A DNA stretch of 35,149 nt from Candidatus Poseidonia sp. (GTDB taxonomy: Archaea; Thermoplasmatota; Poseidoniia; Poseidoniales; Poseidoniaceae), in assembly GCA_023254355.1 (NCBI GenBank), contig JALRLR010000005.1:1-35149 (forward strand). Reading direction: 5' to 3'. Positions 7,482-16,500 of this stretch are shown piece by piece. The notes below the pieces were generated by a model. The model saw nothing but the letters and a program-made list of their open reading frames with translations, did no database searches and was not told where the DNA came from. The position numbers and the translations under genes are program-made. The number at the start of each line of letters is the position of its first letter. Within the stretch, counting starts at the first letter, position 1.

Positions 7482-8470
7482 GAAGAGAGTTCGGTTGCGG
7501 CGGTTGATAGGTTCTCGCACGCCCCCTTCAGCAGCGGCCCGAGTTCTCGTTCAAGCATGGCGTTGACCCGTGATTGAACCTCGGGTTCGGCGGCTCGGCC
7601 GATCAAACGCTCCAGCAACTTGCTCCGTTCGACCAAAGCGAGGTCCTCGTTTTCGATGAGCGCCCACCGAAGGTCGTCTTCGGTTCTGCCTTGACGGGCC
7701 ACCCAACGAGCAACAGGCTCAAGGATTTGGGCGCCCAACAAACATTGGACCAAGGGGTCATCGCTCGACGCAATTGATGCTCGCATGTGGTCCGATAGCC
7801 CTTTGATGTCGGTGGCGAGAAGGTGGCCTGCCAGCGTCTCTACATGTTCGGGGGCGTTGGCGGTTGCCCAAATCAGAATCCCGACAACGTTGGTTCCTGC
7901 AGCGGCGTGAGGCAACAATGCATCGACGGTGATGGGCGCTTCTCGTCGCAACACCGCTTCGAGCGCGGCTTGGCGAACCGCTTCCATCTCATCGTTGAGC
8001 CCCGCTTCAAGGGCGTTCGGAGGGAGGTGCGGGTGTTTCATGGCCATGGTTCGGACGACGGGGGAGGCGTGTCGGGCCATGGCGGGGGCAACATCGTCAT
8101 CGGGGTACGCAAGCAATGCATGGGCGCCTTTCTTTTGGACCACGGCATCCTCATCGTCGAGGGCTTGCAGCGCCAACCTTTTCCCTTCGCTACCAAGAGC
8201 AGGCAGCAGGTTTGCACCGGCACGACGGACCTCCAGATTTCCATGTTCGAGCAACGTGGACACGGCCCCTTCGCCGACGGCATGCGCCCACTGGCGATAG
8301 GCGTCCAGGGCCTTGGATACAAACCATGGGTCTTCGTCGTCCAGAAGGGATTCAAAGGCGTCCAGCGTGGCCGGATCGTCGTGTTCAAACAGGGTTCGAA
8401 CGGCACGGCGGCGCGTTCGGACATCACGATGCTTGAGTCGAGCCATCGCCCGTCCAATGTCGCTGGCCAT
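7478..8470 (-). CDS. HEAT-repeat protein
   Basis: A 330-residue, almost entirely helical protein built from about eight repeats of roughly 30 residues, for example VRTRRRAVRTLFEHDDPATL, LEVRRAGANLLPALGSEGKR and MEAVRQAALEAVLRREAPI. These resemble HEAT / PBS-lyase repeats, which act as protein-binding scaffolds. There is no enzymatic motif, signal peptide or membrane segment. It is the middle gene of a three-gene minus-strand cluster: 41 bases after the membrane-protein gene and overlapping the M61 peptidase start by four bases. The coupling suggests it works with the peptidase or the membrane protein, but that is inference from context alone. Confidence 0.78.
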   Translation of the reverse strand: MASDIGRAMARLKHRDVRTRRRAVRTLFEHDDPATLDAFESLLDDEDPWFVSKALDAYRQWAHAVGEGAVSTLLEHGNLEVRRAGANLLPALGSEGKRLALQALDDEDAVVQKKGAHALLAYPDDDVAPAMARHASPVVRTMAMKHPHLPPNALEAGLNDEMEAVRQAALEAVLRREAPITVDALLPHAAAGTNVVGILIWATANAPEHVETLAGHLLATDIKGLSDHMRASIASSDDPLVQCLLGAQILEPVARWVARQGRTEDDLRWALIENEDLALVERSKLLERLIGRAAEPEVQSRVNAMLERELGPLLKGACENLSTAATELSS

Positions 8471-8511
8471 GCCCGTGGCACGGCTCGGTCCCTCATAGCC
8501 TGTTGCGTTGT

Positions 8512-9183
8512 CTATCGCAGTTCGAGCCAGGCAAAGAACAGGATGATGGGAAGGAGGTAAAACAGGCGTCTGTGCATGCGATGCGTCGCTTCCATGTGCT
8601 CCAAAATGGAGGTTGGCAGGACCTCAACTGCGGACGACGTCCGCCGCCTTCGGTGCAGTTCAACATGCTGTTCGATGTGGTTGAGGACCTTGGAGCGCAA
8701 GGCCGGGTCCCGGCTTCGTGCTTCGCCACGACCCACGATGTATCGGATGGGAAAGCGCTGAGTCAGGGGGAGGGTCGCCGCCACAATCGCCAGCGGTTGT
8801 GACGAGTTGTGCAGGTCGAGGCGCACGGTTCGCCCGTCACTGCGAACGTGGCTCAACACACGCCATCGGCCTTGGCCTTCGTTGAATTGGGCCAAGACCT
8901 CCCTCACTTCGGCCAAGGGGTCTTCGGTTGGCATGGCCGGCGCTCTTCGCCATGCGAGGAAGGGTCCGAGGACCAACGCTGTACCCAAGGGTGTCACGCA
9001 CATCAGCTGCACCAATTGAATCAAATTCTCGGGTTGAGTTAACGCCGAGAGGACCGCCAGCGAGAATCCCAAAAAGAGCCCGATGAATCCGCCCGCCTGG
9101 ATGCCGGTACGCAACCCGATTCGTGGGGGCAGCGTCGGTTCCATGGTCGTTCCACCGAGTTCCTTGTCTTGAAGGGTGTTCAT
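8512..9183 (-). CDS. Small membrane protein, function unknown
   Basis: Reading from the ATG at 9183 gives 223 residues. Two hydrophobic segments lie near the N-terminus (around residues 27-50 and 58-85). A soluble basic/beta domain follows, containing VREVLAQFNEGQGRWRVL and FPIRYIVGRGEARS. The C-terminal tail ends in a third hydrophobic segment, LFYLLPIILFFAW. The family is not recognised. The open frame reaches 9357 but would cover the start of the divergent DUF2085 gene, so 9183 is preferred; an ATG at 9144 is the alternative. It heads the cluster with the HEAT-repeat and M61 genes. Confidence 0.62.
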   Translation of the reverse strand: MNTLQDKELGGTTMEPTLPPRIGLRTGIQAGGFIGLFLGFSLAVLSALTQPENLIQLVQLMCVTPLGTALVLGPFLAWRRAPAMPTEDPLAEVREVLAQFNEGQGRWRVLSHVRSDGRTVRLDLHNSSQPLAIVAATLPLTQRFPIRYIVGRGEARSRDPALRSKVLNHIEQHVELHRRRRTSSAVEVLPTSILEHMEATHRMHRRLFYLLPIILFFAWLELR

Positions 9184-9225
9184 GCGGGGGCAAAGGCTCA
9201 AGACCTTGGTGAACAGACTCGGGCC

Positions 9226-10002
9226 ATGGAGCCCAACGGCCTTGAGCATCGGCAAGCCGAAGCCAAGGTCGGTCGTTGGGTAATGGGCGTTTGCGGATTC
9301 CTGCTCGCCTCCTTTTTTCTTGCCCCGATGAGCATTGAGGCAGGGACCGTTCAGCACCTTGGAGCGAGGGCCAACGCCATGGACTACTTGTCAGAGGACG
9401 GTTGGGGTTCAAGCGGGAGCACCCCCGTTGCCCCCCACCGTCACGAGGGCGAGGACAACCACACCCACGATGATGTCGCGTGGTCAACTCTCAATCCGTT
9501 TGCGGCGTTGATTTACGGTTTTGGTGACCTTAACTGCCACCAAAAACACGAACGCTCGTGGGAAGTGAACAACAACCAACTTCCCGTTTGCACGCGGGAT
9601 GTTGGCATTTTCATGGGGCTCTTCATGGGAGGAGCTCTGTTTTCTCGACGGGGATGGAATCGATGGACCGTTCGCGACACGTGCCTCTCCCTTTTCCCCG
9701 ACTCATGGATGGATTCCACCTATCAAACGAACCGACGAACGATGGTGTGGTTGGGGGTTGGAACCCTACTCTGCCTACCGCTCATCGCCGACGGATTCTT
9801 GCAATTGCTCACGTCCTACGAATCCACCAACCTCAAGCGGGTTCTGACCGGCGTTCCCTTTGGATTTGGGCTCGGGATCCTGACATGTGCCATGTTCTCC
9901 GCCCGGGCTGGAGCCTTTGTCGGCGCGGGTCAAGTGCTGCTTCCTGGCAACGCCACCTTCGTGTTGGCGAAGTCTTCCCAGGGACTTCATGAAGAGGAGT
10001 GA
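9226..10002 (+). CDS. DUF2085-like membrane protein
   Basis: A 258-residue protein with about four or five membrane segments (around residues 19-38, 128-147, 170-192 and 206-240). Between the first two lies the hallmark of the DUF2085 family, CHQKHERSW followed by LPVCTRDVGIFMG. Its conserved Cys, His and Arg suggest a metal or redox site at the membrane, although no biochemical function is established. A His/Asp-rich extramembrane stretch (APHRHEGEDNHTHDD) precedes it and could bind metal. The frame is open from 9169, but that start would overlap the divergent membrane-protein gene; the ATG at 9226 leaves 42 bases between them. The last 16 bases overlap the convergent tmk gene. Confidence 0.7.
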   Translation: MEPNGLEHRQAEAKVGRWVMGVCGFLLASFFLAPMSIEAGTVQHLGARANAMDYLSEDGWGSSGSTPVAPHRHEGEDNHTHDDVAWSTLNPFAALIYGFGDLNCHQKHERSWEVNNNQLPVCTRDVGIFMGLFMGGALFSRRGWNRWTVRDTCLSLFPDSWMDSTYQTNRRTMVWLGVGTLLCLPLIADGFLQLLTSYESTNLKRVLTGVPFGFGLGILTCAMFSARAGAFVGAGQVLLPGNATFVLAKSSQGLHEEE

Positions 10003-11354
10003 GTCGGTGGCTCCATCGACCACCAAACGTTCAACTCGGCGGGCGTGGTTGGCAACGGACAGCCTTCGTGTCCGCTGGTGAGGATGGCCAAGCGCTGCCG
10101 AATGTCCTCCACCGCCTTGGTTAAGGAGGTCGACAATTCTTTGCCCTCTTCGACGGCGAACACATCCTCCAAGGCTTGTTCCCAAGGTGCACTGGGGTGG
10201 GCTCGTCGCCACGAGGCTAGGTGGGGTCGCAACGGCCACATGGCCAAGGTCAATCGAGCAAAGCCCAAGCGCTCGTCTCGCAGTTTGAACAATTGAGCAT
10301 CATTGAACGGGGTGTGGTTTTGCTGCTTGTGCACCCAATTTTCGGTTAGGAGCCATTTGATCAGTCGCTGAGTGTGGCGTTGTGTGACCATGCGAACCGG
10401 GCCGAGGGACGCATGGAGTCGAGGGACTTCGCTTGAACCCACCATCAAGGAGAGCGTCCCGAGAATGGACCAGCATGAATGTGCCATCGGTGAAGCGGGT
10501 ACATCGTTGTCCTGTGCCGATTGCGTGGGCCAAGCGTCCTCCGCTTCTTGCATCCATTGCGAGGGAGATTTTCCACCCAACCAGCCAACATGAATAGCGG
10601 TCCTTTCTTGCGGCGCACCGGGCAGTCGCCGTTGTTTTTTGACATCGTGCACCAAGGCGTTGAGTAAGGTTCGGTCAACGGCGTCGAGGTCGACGTTGAG
10701 GGGGGCGGGTTTTTTGTTGAAAAACCGCCGAAGTTCCGTGCGAAGCTTGCTTTTCAACTCGTCAAGACCACCTTCGTTCATGATGGGGCCAACAACGTTG
10801 CAGGCGTTGAACGGCGCTGGCACATCAGCGTCGCTGGCGAACAGTTCGTGGAACCCTTTCCGAATGGTGGTTTGAATTTCCTCGGTTTCAAAGTATTCTT
10901 GTTTTTGGCTTGTCATTCGTAGCGTCCCTGAACGAATGCGTTTCATCGCTTTCTCCGGGTCACAATCAATCCAGAACACCAGGTCGGGAATCATCGCTGC
11001 AGCGTTCATGCTGGCCACACGTTGAAGGCCAAGTTCGCCCACAACACCTTGGTAAATGAGCGAAGAGTGGATGTTTCGGTCTGAAACAACCACGGCACCG
11101 CGAGCCAGATGGGGCCGGATGAACGTGTGGGAATGGTCGAGTCGGTCCGCAGCGAACAACCCTGCTTCCTCAAGCGGGGTTTTGTCCCCCAATTTCACCG
11201 AAGAAAGCGCCAATTTTCCCAATTCACTGTGTCGGCGAGGCTCATGGGTCATCACGACCTCAGGGAACGGAAATTCCGAAAGCAATTCTCCTAGAATTCG
11301 GGCGGCCTCGCCCTTCCCGGACCCGTCACCCCCTTCCACCGAAATCAGGTACAT
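9987..11354 (-). CDS. tmk: Thymidylate kinase-like protein with long uncharacterised C-terminal domain
   Basis: Residues 1 to about 215 form a dTMP kinase-type P-loop domain, which phosphorylates dTMP to dTDP. It has the Walker A loop GGDGSGKGE (8-16), HEPRR for substrate contact, SDRNIHSSLIYQG (the DR-x-x-x-SS motif), WIDCDPEKAMKRI, and an Arg-bearing lid segment near RSGTLRMTSQKQEY. The family is normally about 200-215 residues; here 240 more follow, predicted mainly helical, with ALVHDVKKQRRLPG and HVGWLGGKSPSQW at the beginning. I recognise no domain in this half. It begins 2 bases after the stop of the upstream Ig-like membrane protein, so the two are probably co-transcribed. An atypical nucleotide specificity cannot be excluded. 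Confidence 0.82.
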   Translation of the reverse strand: MYLISVEGGDGSGKGEAARILGELLSEFPFPEVVMTHEPRRHSELGKLALSSVKLGDKTPLEEAGLFAADRLDHSHTFIRPHLARGAVVVSDRNIHSSLIYQGVVGELGLQRVASMNAAAMIPDLVFWIDCDPEKAMKRIRSGTLRMTSQKQEYFETEEIQTTIRKGFHELFASDADVPAPFNACNVVGPIMNEGGLDELKSKLRTELRRFFNKKPAPLNVDLDAVDRTLLNALVHDVKKQRRLPGAPQERTAIHVGWLGGKSPSQWMQEAEDAWPTQSAQDNDVPASPMAHSCWSILGTLSLMVGSSEVPRLHASLGPVRMVTQRHTQRLIKWLLTENWVHKQQNHTPFNDAQLFKLRDERLGFARLTLAMWPLRPHLASWRRAHPSAPWEQALEDVFAVEEGKELSTSLTKAVEDIRQRLAILTSGHEGCPLPTTPAELNVWWSMEPPTHSSS

Positions 11355-11356
11355 GT

Positions 11357-12217
11357 TCAGTCCTCACGGCGGTCTTCAAAGTCATCCCGTGCGAAGACGT
11401 TCACGACCATGCCGAAGAGGATGAGGGTCGGTCCAACGACGATGAGTCCCCGGCTGAGCAAGGCCACACCTGCGAGGTATTGGCTTCGCCGGTAGCGTTT
11501 TCCGCGGCGAATTTCCACCGCTGATTGAATGCCGAAGAACGCGGTGATGATGGTGATGAGGCCGATGGCGCTGGAGAGAGCAACGGCGTTCTCAAGCGTC
11601 CACCCCGAGATGCTTTGGTCATCGGTTTCCGTTCGGGTTCCCTCCCCGGCCTTCATGGTCACGGGATCCAAGCCGACGCTATCGGGGATGAACGAACGCT
11701 CAACGGTCTCGTAACCGTCCTTGATGAACACGATCAGGTGGAGTTCTTGGTTGACGTTGTTCATGGAGAAATAGCCAAATTGGTCGGTGACCGTTTCTTG
11801 GAGCAACGCTCGTGACTCGGCTTCAAGCAGTTGCACGGTGACGTTGGCCACGCCAGAGCCGTCCACGTCCTCAAGGGCCGAGCCTGAGATGTCGACCGTT
11901 CCTTGGTCGGCAAACAGCGAGGTGTTGAGCAATTCGCTGGGATTTCCCTGGAGGATGAGGGCGCCACTGATGATGCCGAGGAGGCTACCAATGAAAATTA
12001 AGGTGGCCGCGAGGTTTCTCCATCGGTCGGCGTCCCTGTCCAACATTTCGAGCCATTCGTTCGCCCGCTCTTCCGCATGGATGTTGCTCGTAGCGGTCTG
12101 GAGTTCATCGCTGGTCACAACCAATTCTTCGGGGGTTTCGAGGAGGCCACCCGCCTCTTTTTTCGCTTTGACCCGGGCTCGTAGAGCCAGCATGCGTCGT
12201 TCCCGGTCATCGTCCAT
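11357..12217 (-). CDS. Membrane protein with an extracytoplasmic carboxypeptidase-regulatory/Ig-like domain
   Basis: A 286-residue protein. Residues 1-65 are charged and helical and probably cytoplasmic. Membrane segments lie at about 68-92, 208-233 and 246-272. Between the first and second is a beta domain (about 105-185) with DVDGSGVANVTVQLLEAESR and TDQFGYFSMNNVNQELHLIV, the pattern of carboxypeptidase regulatory-like or Cna-B-like folds that sit outside the membrane. Function is unknown. Its stop lies 2 bases before the thymidylate kinase start. The ATG at 12217 follows a TATA-like GTATTATC centred 39 bases upstream. Confidence 0.72.
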   Translation of the reverse strand: MDDDRERRMLALRARVKAKKEAGGLLETPEELVVTSDELQTATSNIHAEERANEWLEMLDRDADRWRNLAATLIFIGSLLGIISGALILQGNPSELLNTSLFADQGTVDISGSALEDVDGSGVANVTVQLLEAESRALLQETVTDQFGYFSMNNVNQELHLIVFIKDGYETVERSFIPDSVGLDPVTMKAGEGTRTETDDQSISGWTLENAVALSSAIGLITIITAFFGIQSAVEIRRGKRYRRSQYLAGVALLSRGLIVVGPTLILFGMVVNVFARDDFEDRRED

Positions 12218-12251
12218 GCGCTTCCCCCCTTAAACCACCGATGATGTGCGC

Positions 12252-12260
12252 GGATAATAC
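12252..12260 (-). promoter_or_regulatory. TATA-like box of the Ig-like membrane protein / tmk pair
   Basis: The minus strand reads GTATTATCC, centred about 39 bases before the ATG at 12217, giving a leader of about 13 bases. The 71-base spacer to the M28 gene's stop contains nothing else I can assign, apart from a GTTTACC repeated at 12271 and 12294. Confidence 0.4.
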
Positions 12261-12288
12261 ACCTTCCATCGTTTACCGCGCATGCAAG

Positions 12289-13497
12289 TCATGGTTTACC
12301 CTTCCATTCGACCACGGCCAGCAAAGCGCAAACGGCGCCCAAGGCGACGCCGGCCAGCAGGGCGATGCCTGACGTGTCGTCATGTTCCTCCGCACTGCGG
12401 TCGCCATCAACCTCACCGTCATGTTCGGGGGCGGTTGCGCGCTCATCCGTTGGACTGGGGTTTTCTGCCACGCTGACAAAGGCATCGGTTCGTAATCCGA
12501 GCTCAACCAAGCGACCCACGTGCTCAAGCGAGGTGGCACTGACTTTGTCGGGCGTGTCTTCCATCGTGTGCCAATAACTGCCAAAGGTCATCGCTTTCGC
12601 CTCTCCGTACTGAGGGTCCATCAGGTCCAAACTGGGGATGTTTCGCACGTGGGCGTGATAGTGATCGTCGAGAACGCCCACTTCAACCTCGTATTGGACG
12701 ATGTCCTCGCCAAGTTCTCCATCGCAAGCCTGCCGGTCGGCCACCAAGCCCAGTGCTCCACCGAGTTCGACCACCCGTGATTTCAGGGTGTCGTTTCCGG
12801 GGTTAATGTTCCGGAGCTGGAGGTCTGCGTCGCCAACCATGTCCAAGAGGATGAAGGCCTCCGTGCGATCAATGTCTTCGGAGGTGAGGTTTTCCGCCCA
12901 TGCCTCAGCGCCGACGGTGAAGTTGTCGTTTTGGTCCTCCGCGTCGTTCCAGAACAACACGATGTCGTACTCGAAGGTCAATTGGGGAATGACATGGGCC
13001 AATTCAAACAGCACGGCAGCACCTGAAGCCCCGTCGTTGGCGCCTGGAACGGGCAGGGTCCGATTGGACGCATTGGTGTCATGATCGGCGATGTTGCGTG
13101 AATCGTAATGAGCCGAAAGCACCAGTTGGGGGGCGTTGACCGTGGTCGATGGCCACCGAGCCTCGAAATTGGTGAGGTTCATGCCGTGGCGATGGTGAAC
13201 GGTTTCGGTCACTTCGTAACCCATCGGCTCGAGAACAGAGGTGAGGTGTGCCCTGAAGGCTTCCGATGCGTCGGAACCGGGGAGGCGTGGGCCAAGCGAG
13301 ACTTGCCACTGGACCGATTCGTTCGCTCTCGTTCCGTTGAACACCAAGTCATCAACGGCGTCGCACAACGTCGATGGGTTGGCGGGCCATACGACTGGTT
13401 GGGTCGCATGCACCGTGCCGCCCGTGAACACCGTCGCCACGAGGAGCAAAGCCGTCCACCGAAGAACGGCGCCCCTCCTGCTCTGCCGATGATGCAT
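12289..13497 (-). CDS. Secreted, membrane-anchored M28 family metalloenzyme, glutaminyl-cyclase-like
   Basis: A 402-residue protein with an N-terminal signal peptide (basic RQSRRG then a hydrophobic core, residues 1-32) and a C-terminal membrane segment (about 376-395), so the enzyme faces outside. All zinc ligands of the M28 fold are present: H130 (SAHYDSR), D155 (PGANDGASG), E187 (WNDAEDQ), D219 or D224 (LLDMVGDADL) and H310 (YWHTMEDTPDKV). LLDMVGDADL, DDHYHAH and YWHTMED resemble glutaminyl-peptide cyclotransferases, so either aminopeptidase or cyclase activity is possible. The start at 13497 is set by a TATTTAAG box 26 bases upstream; the frame is open to 13563. It is divergent from the giant PKD peptidase. 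Confidence 0.83.
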   Translation of the reverse strand: MHHRQSRRGAVLRWTALLLVATVFTGGTVHATQPVVWPANPSTLCDAVDDLVFNGTRANESVQWQVSLGPRLPGSDASEAFRAHLTSVLEPMGYEVTETVHHRHGMNLTNFEARWPSTTVNAPQLVLSAHYDSRNIADHDTNASNRTLPVPGANDGASGAAVLFELAHVIPQLTFEYDIVLFWNDAEDQNDNFTVGAEAWAENLTSEDIDRTEAFILLDMVGDADLQLRNINPGNDTLKSRVVELGGALGLVADRQACDGELGEDIVQYEVEVGVLDDHYHAHVRNIPSLDLMDPQYGEAKAMTFGSYWHTMEDTPDKVSATSLEHVGRLVELGLRTDAFVSVAENPSPTDERATAPEHDGEVDGDRSAEEHDDTSGIALLAGVALGAVCALLAVVEWKGKP

Positions 13498-13519
13498 GGT
13501 GATGCCTCCACCACGGACT

Positions 13520-13527
13520 CTTAAATA
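13520..13527 (-). promoter_or_regulatory. TATA box of the M28 gene
   Basis: The minus strand reads TATTTAAG, the best archaeal TATA match in the window, centred 26-27 bases before the ATG at 13497. This predicts a leaderless transcript. Confidence 0.55.
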
Positions 13528-13542
13528 CCTCCTTTCGCTTCG

Positions 13543-13550
13543 GAAAATTA
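13543..13550 (+). promoter_or_regulatory. TATA-like box of the PKD-repeat peptidase gene
   Basis: GAAAATTA is centred about 26-27 bases before the ATG at 13573, supporting that codon over the upstream GTG at 13558. It lies 16 bases from the divergent TATA box of the M28 gene, so the two promoters are nearly back to back. Confidence 0.4.
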
Positions 13551-13572
13551 GGAACTCGTGCAACGATTCCCC

Positions 13573-16500
13573 ATGGTGATTTTTTTGTCGGAACGGCGTT
13601 CTAGTCTTGCGTTTTTCTTCATGGTCATGATGTTGCTTTCAAGCAGCACCCCCATGCTCCTCGCCGTGGGCGCAGAATCGGCCGATGACACCGATACCAC
13701 GCCCCCCTACAATGCGGGTGGAATCGTGATTGGGGATCTCAGTCAATTCGACCCCAGCACGGGAAGTGAGTATTTGTTTATTCATGAGGAAGAACCCGTG
13801 GTGTCGGCCACACCGTTCATGCGTCAAGCATGGATTGATGCCGGCCGTCCTGGCGTTGATTCCATGGTCGTTGAACCGTCCTTGGGTCGCTCGGCCGGTC
13901 GCGCTTGCACGCCGCATTCGGTGGGCGACTCCCTGACCGTGAACACGGCCGGTGGCCAAATTTCGGCTTACGTCGCCAAGACAACCACCAGCGTCGCTTT
14001 TATTGTTCAAAGCGGCCGGACGCTCACCTCAACCGTACTCAACAACCTGGCCAGCACGTGGGATTCAACCATTTACCCAACCATGACCACCTATTACGGA
14101 AAGGACTACCAAGACGGGCGCGGCCTTGCCCCCCCCGACGTTGATAACAATTGCCAAGTGCAGATCATCATTTACGATATTGACGGCGCTTACAACACCG
14201 GTGGTTACTTTGCCCCGTCCTTTGCGAGTTCACGGGAAGCGGTGTTCGTCGATTTTGCAGACATCACGCTGAGTTGGGGGAAATCCATCTTGGCCCACGA
14301 ACTCGAGCACCTTCTGCACAATGCGCTCGACCCGTATGAAAACCTCTGGATCGATGAAGGAAACGCAGACGTGGCCATTTACCTGTGCTTCGGCGCCGAT
14401 TCAACGCTTCGCGGTCACGTGAACGCATGGACAGGCTCGCCCGAACAATCCGTGCGATGGTGGAACCAACGCATCGCCGATTACGGTGCGGGCTATCTTT
14501 TCACCATGTACCTCGCTGAGCATCTCGGGGGCGGCCCCGCCGTTCGCCAGCTCGTGCAGGATTCCGCTACCGGCGGACGAGGGGTTGAAAACCTCCTTCT
14601 TTCTCCTCAATCAGGTCAAGTCGGCCTGCTCGGCCGAACCATGAACGAAGCGTTTGCCAACTTCAGCATCGCCGTCACGCTGGACTCCGATCAAGGCATT
14701 TACGGCTACCCAAACCTCGATTTGAATCCGGTTTGTACCGGCGGGGCCTTTTGCCGTGCGCAAGCAACGGAATCCAACAGCGACTGGTCGGGGCCTTGGT
14801 CTTCCACTGGAAACACCGTTGAAGGCTGGGGCATTCGTTCGTTCAAGTTCACCCCAGGAAGCGCCTCGCCCGCCCCTCTCACCCTGCGATTGACCGCCGA
14901 CAAGAGCCAGTTCGAAGGCGTGGTGGTGACCAAGGCGACCACCGACGGTTTGTGGTCGGTGACGGAACTCGATTTCGTGAACAACGTCGCCACTGGATTG
15001 GTGCCTGGATTCGGTAACCTCACCGACGAGGTCTGGGTCATCACGTGGTATGCCAGCACGGTGGCCGACTGCGATTACACCTCTTGCGGCCCCTCATACC
15101 CCACCGGCGTGGTGGACATCGAAGCCGCCCGCATTACCTCGCCCGCCACGCTTTCCCTCAACAACACGGTGCTCTCCGACCGAGACGGTGACGGTCTGGA
15201 AGACACGGTGAACATCAATTACGGCGTTCTCTCCAATGCGTTCTTCGAAGATTTGGACGTTGAGATCAGCGTCCGTGACGCCAACGGGCAGGTGATTGAC
15301 ACCGTCACCGACCGAATCGCTGCCGGCGGCGGCGTTGATGCCCCCGGCGAGGTGTACTTCACGGCGCCACTCTCGGACCAATACTCCTTTGCCATGGTCA
15401 TGAAAGACATGTTGGGTGACGTGGTTGACACCTTGCAAACCTCGCCACAGGTGCTCAACAACATGAAACCCGTCGCCAACGGAAGCGTGTCGCTGAGCGA
15501 AGTTCAAACATGGGAGAACATTCAGTTCCTGGGCAACGGATTCGATGCCTGGGGCCTTTCCTTGGACAACAACAGTTTGCCCTACCTCGATTCGCCAACC
15601 GCCTATGTTTGGGTGTTTGGCGACAACGGCTCCTCCAATCTTAAATCGCCCATGCGCTCCTACACCGAGGTTGGAACCTTCAACGCCACGCTTCGCGTCC
15701 AAGATCAGGGCGGTTCATGGTCGGAAACGCAAGTCCATCCGATCAACGTCTCGGACGATTCGGCTCCTGTCCCCATCATCACGGTCAACAACGTGGTCAT
15801 CGATCAAGAAATCACGCTCCTCACCGGACAACGCATTTTGTTCTCAGCAGGACGGACAGCCGACAACGTGCCGTTGGACAACCTCGTGTTCCAATGGGAT
15901 TGGGGCGACGGGACGAGCAGTGGAGGTCAGGGCGTCTATGCTCAACAGCACGAATGGGACGAGATTGACGGCGAAAACACCACCTTCAACCTCACCCTCA
16001 CCGTCTCCGACGGCATCAATTCCGGCATCAAGACCATTCAAGTTCATGTCAACAATCGCATCCCTGTTCAGATTTACGCCGAGACCATGACGACCATGAC
16101 CTACACGACGCTCGTGATGCCCGATGTGTTCCGTGACGACGACGGTGAAATTCTCGCTTACGATTGGACGTTCACCGACGGGGTTCGTTTAGGCACCGGA
16201 ACCCCTCAGCGAGGGGATGATTTCTCTCAAATTTCCAGCACCTCAACCAATCCGTTGGTGGCATGGGATACGCCGGGGAACAAGACCGTCACGCTTCGGG
16301 TCACGGACGATGGTGGAAGTCAAGCAACGGCGGTGCTCAACATCGTGGTTCTCAATCAGGTGCCCGTGGCCACGTTTGATGTCCGAACCCTTTCGGCCAT
16401 GGGTTCGAGAGAAATTGATTTCCGAGAAGAGGACGGTGAAGTGGACACGGCCTACGTGTTTGACGGACTGGACAGCCTCGACCCCGACGGTCCGGTTGGA

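Noticed and set aside
7823-8560. 245-codon plus-strand frame opposite the HEAT-repeat gene
   Set aside because: The minus strand shows regular helical repeats and translational coupling to M61; this frame is Gly/Arg-rich and patternless.
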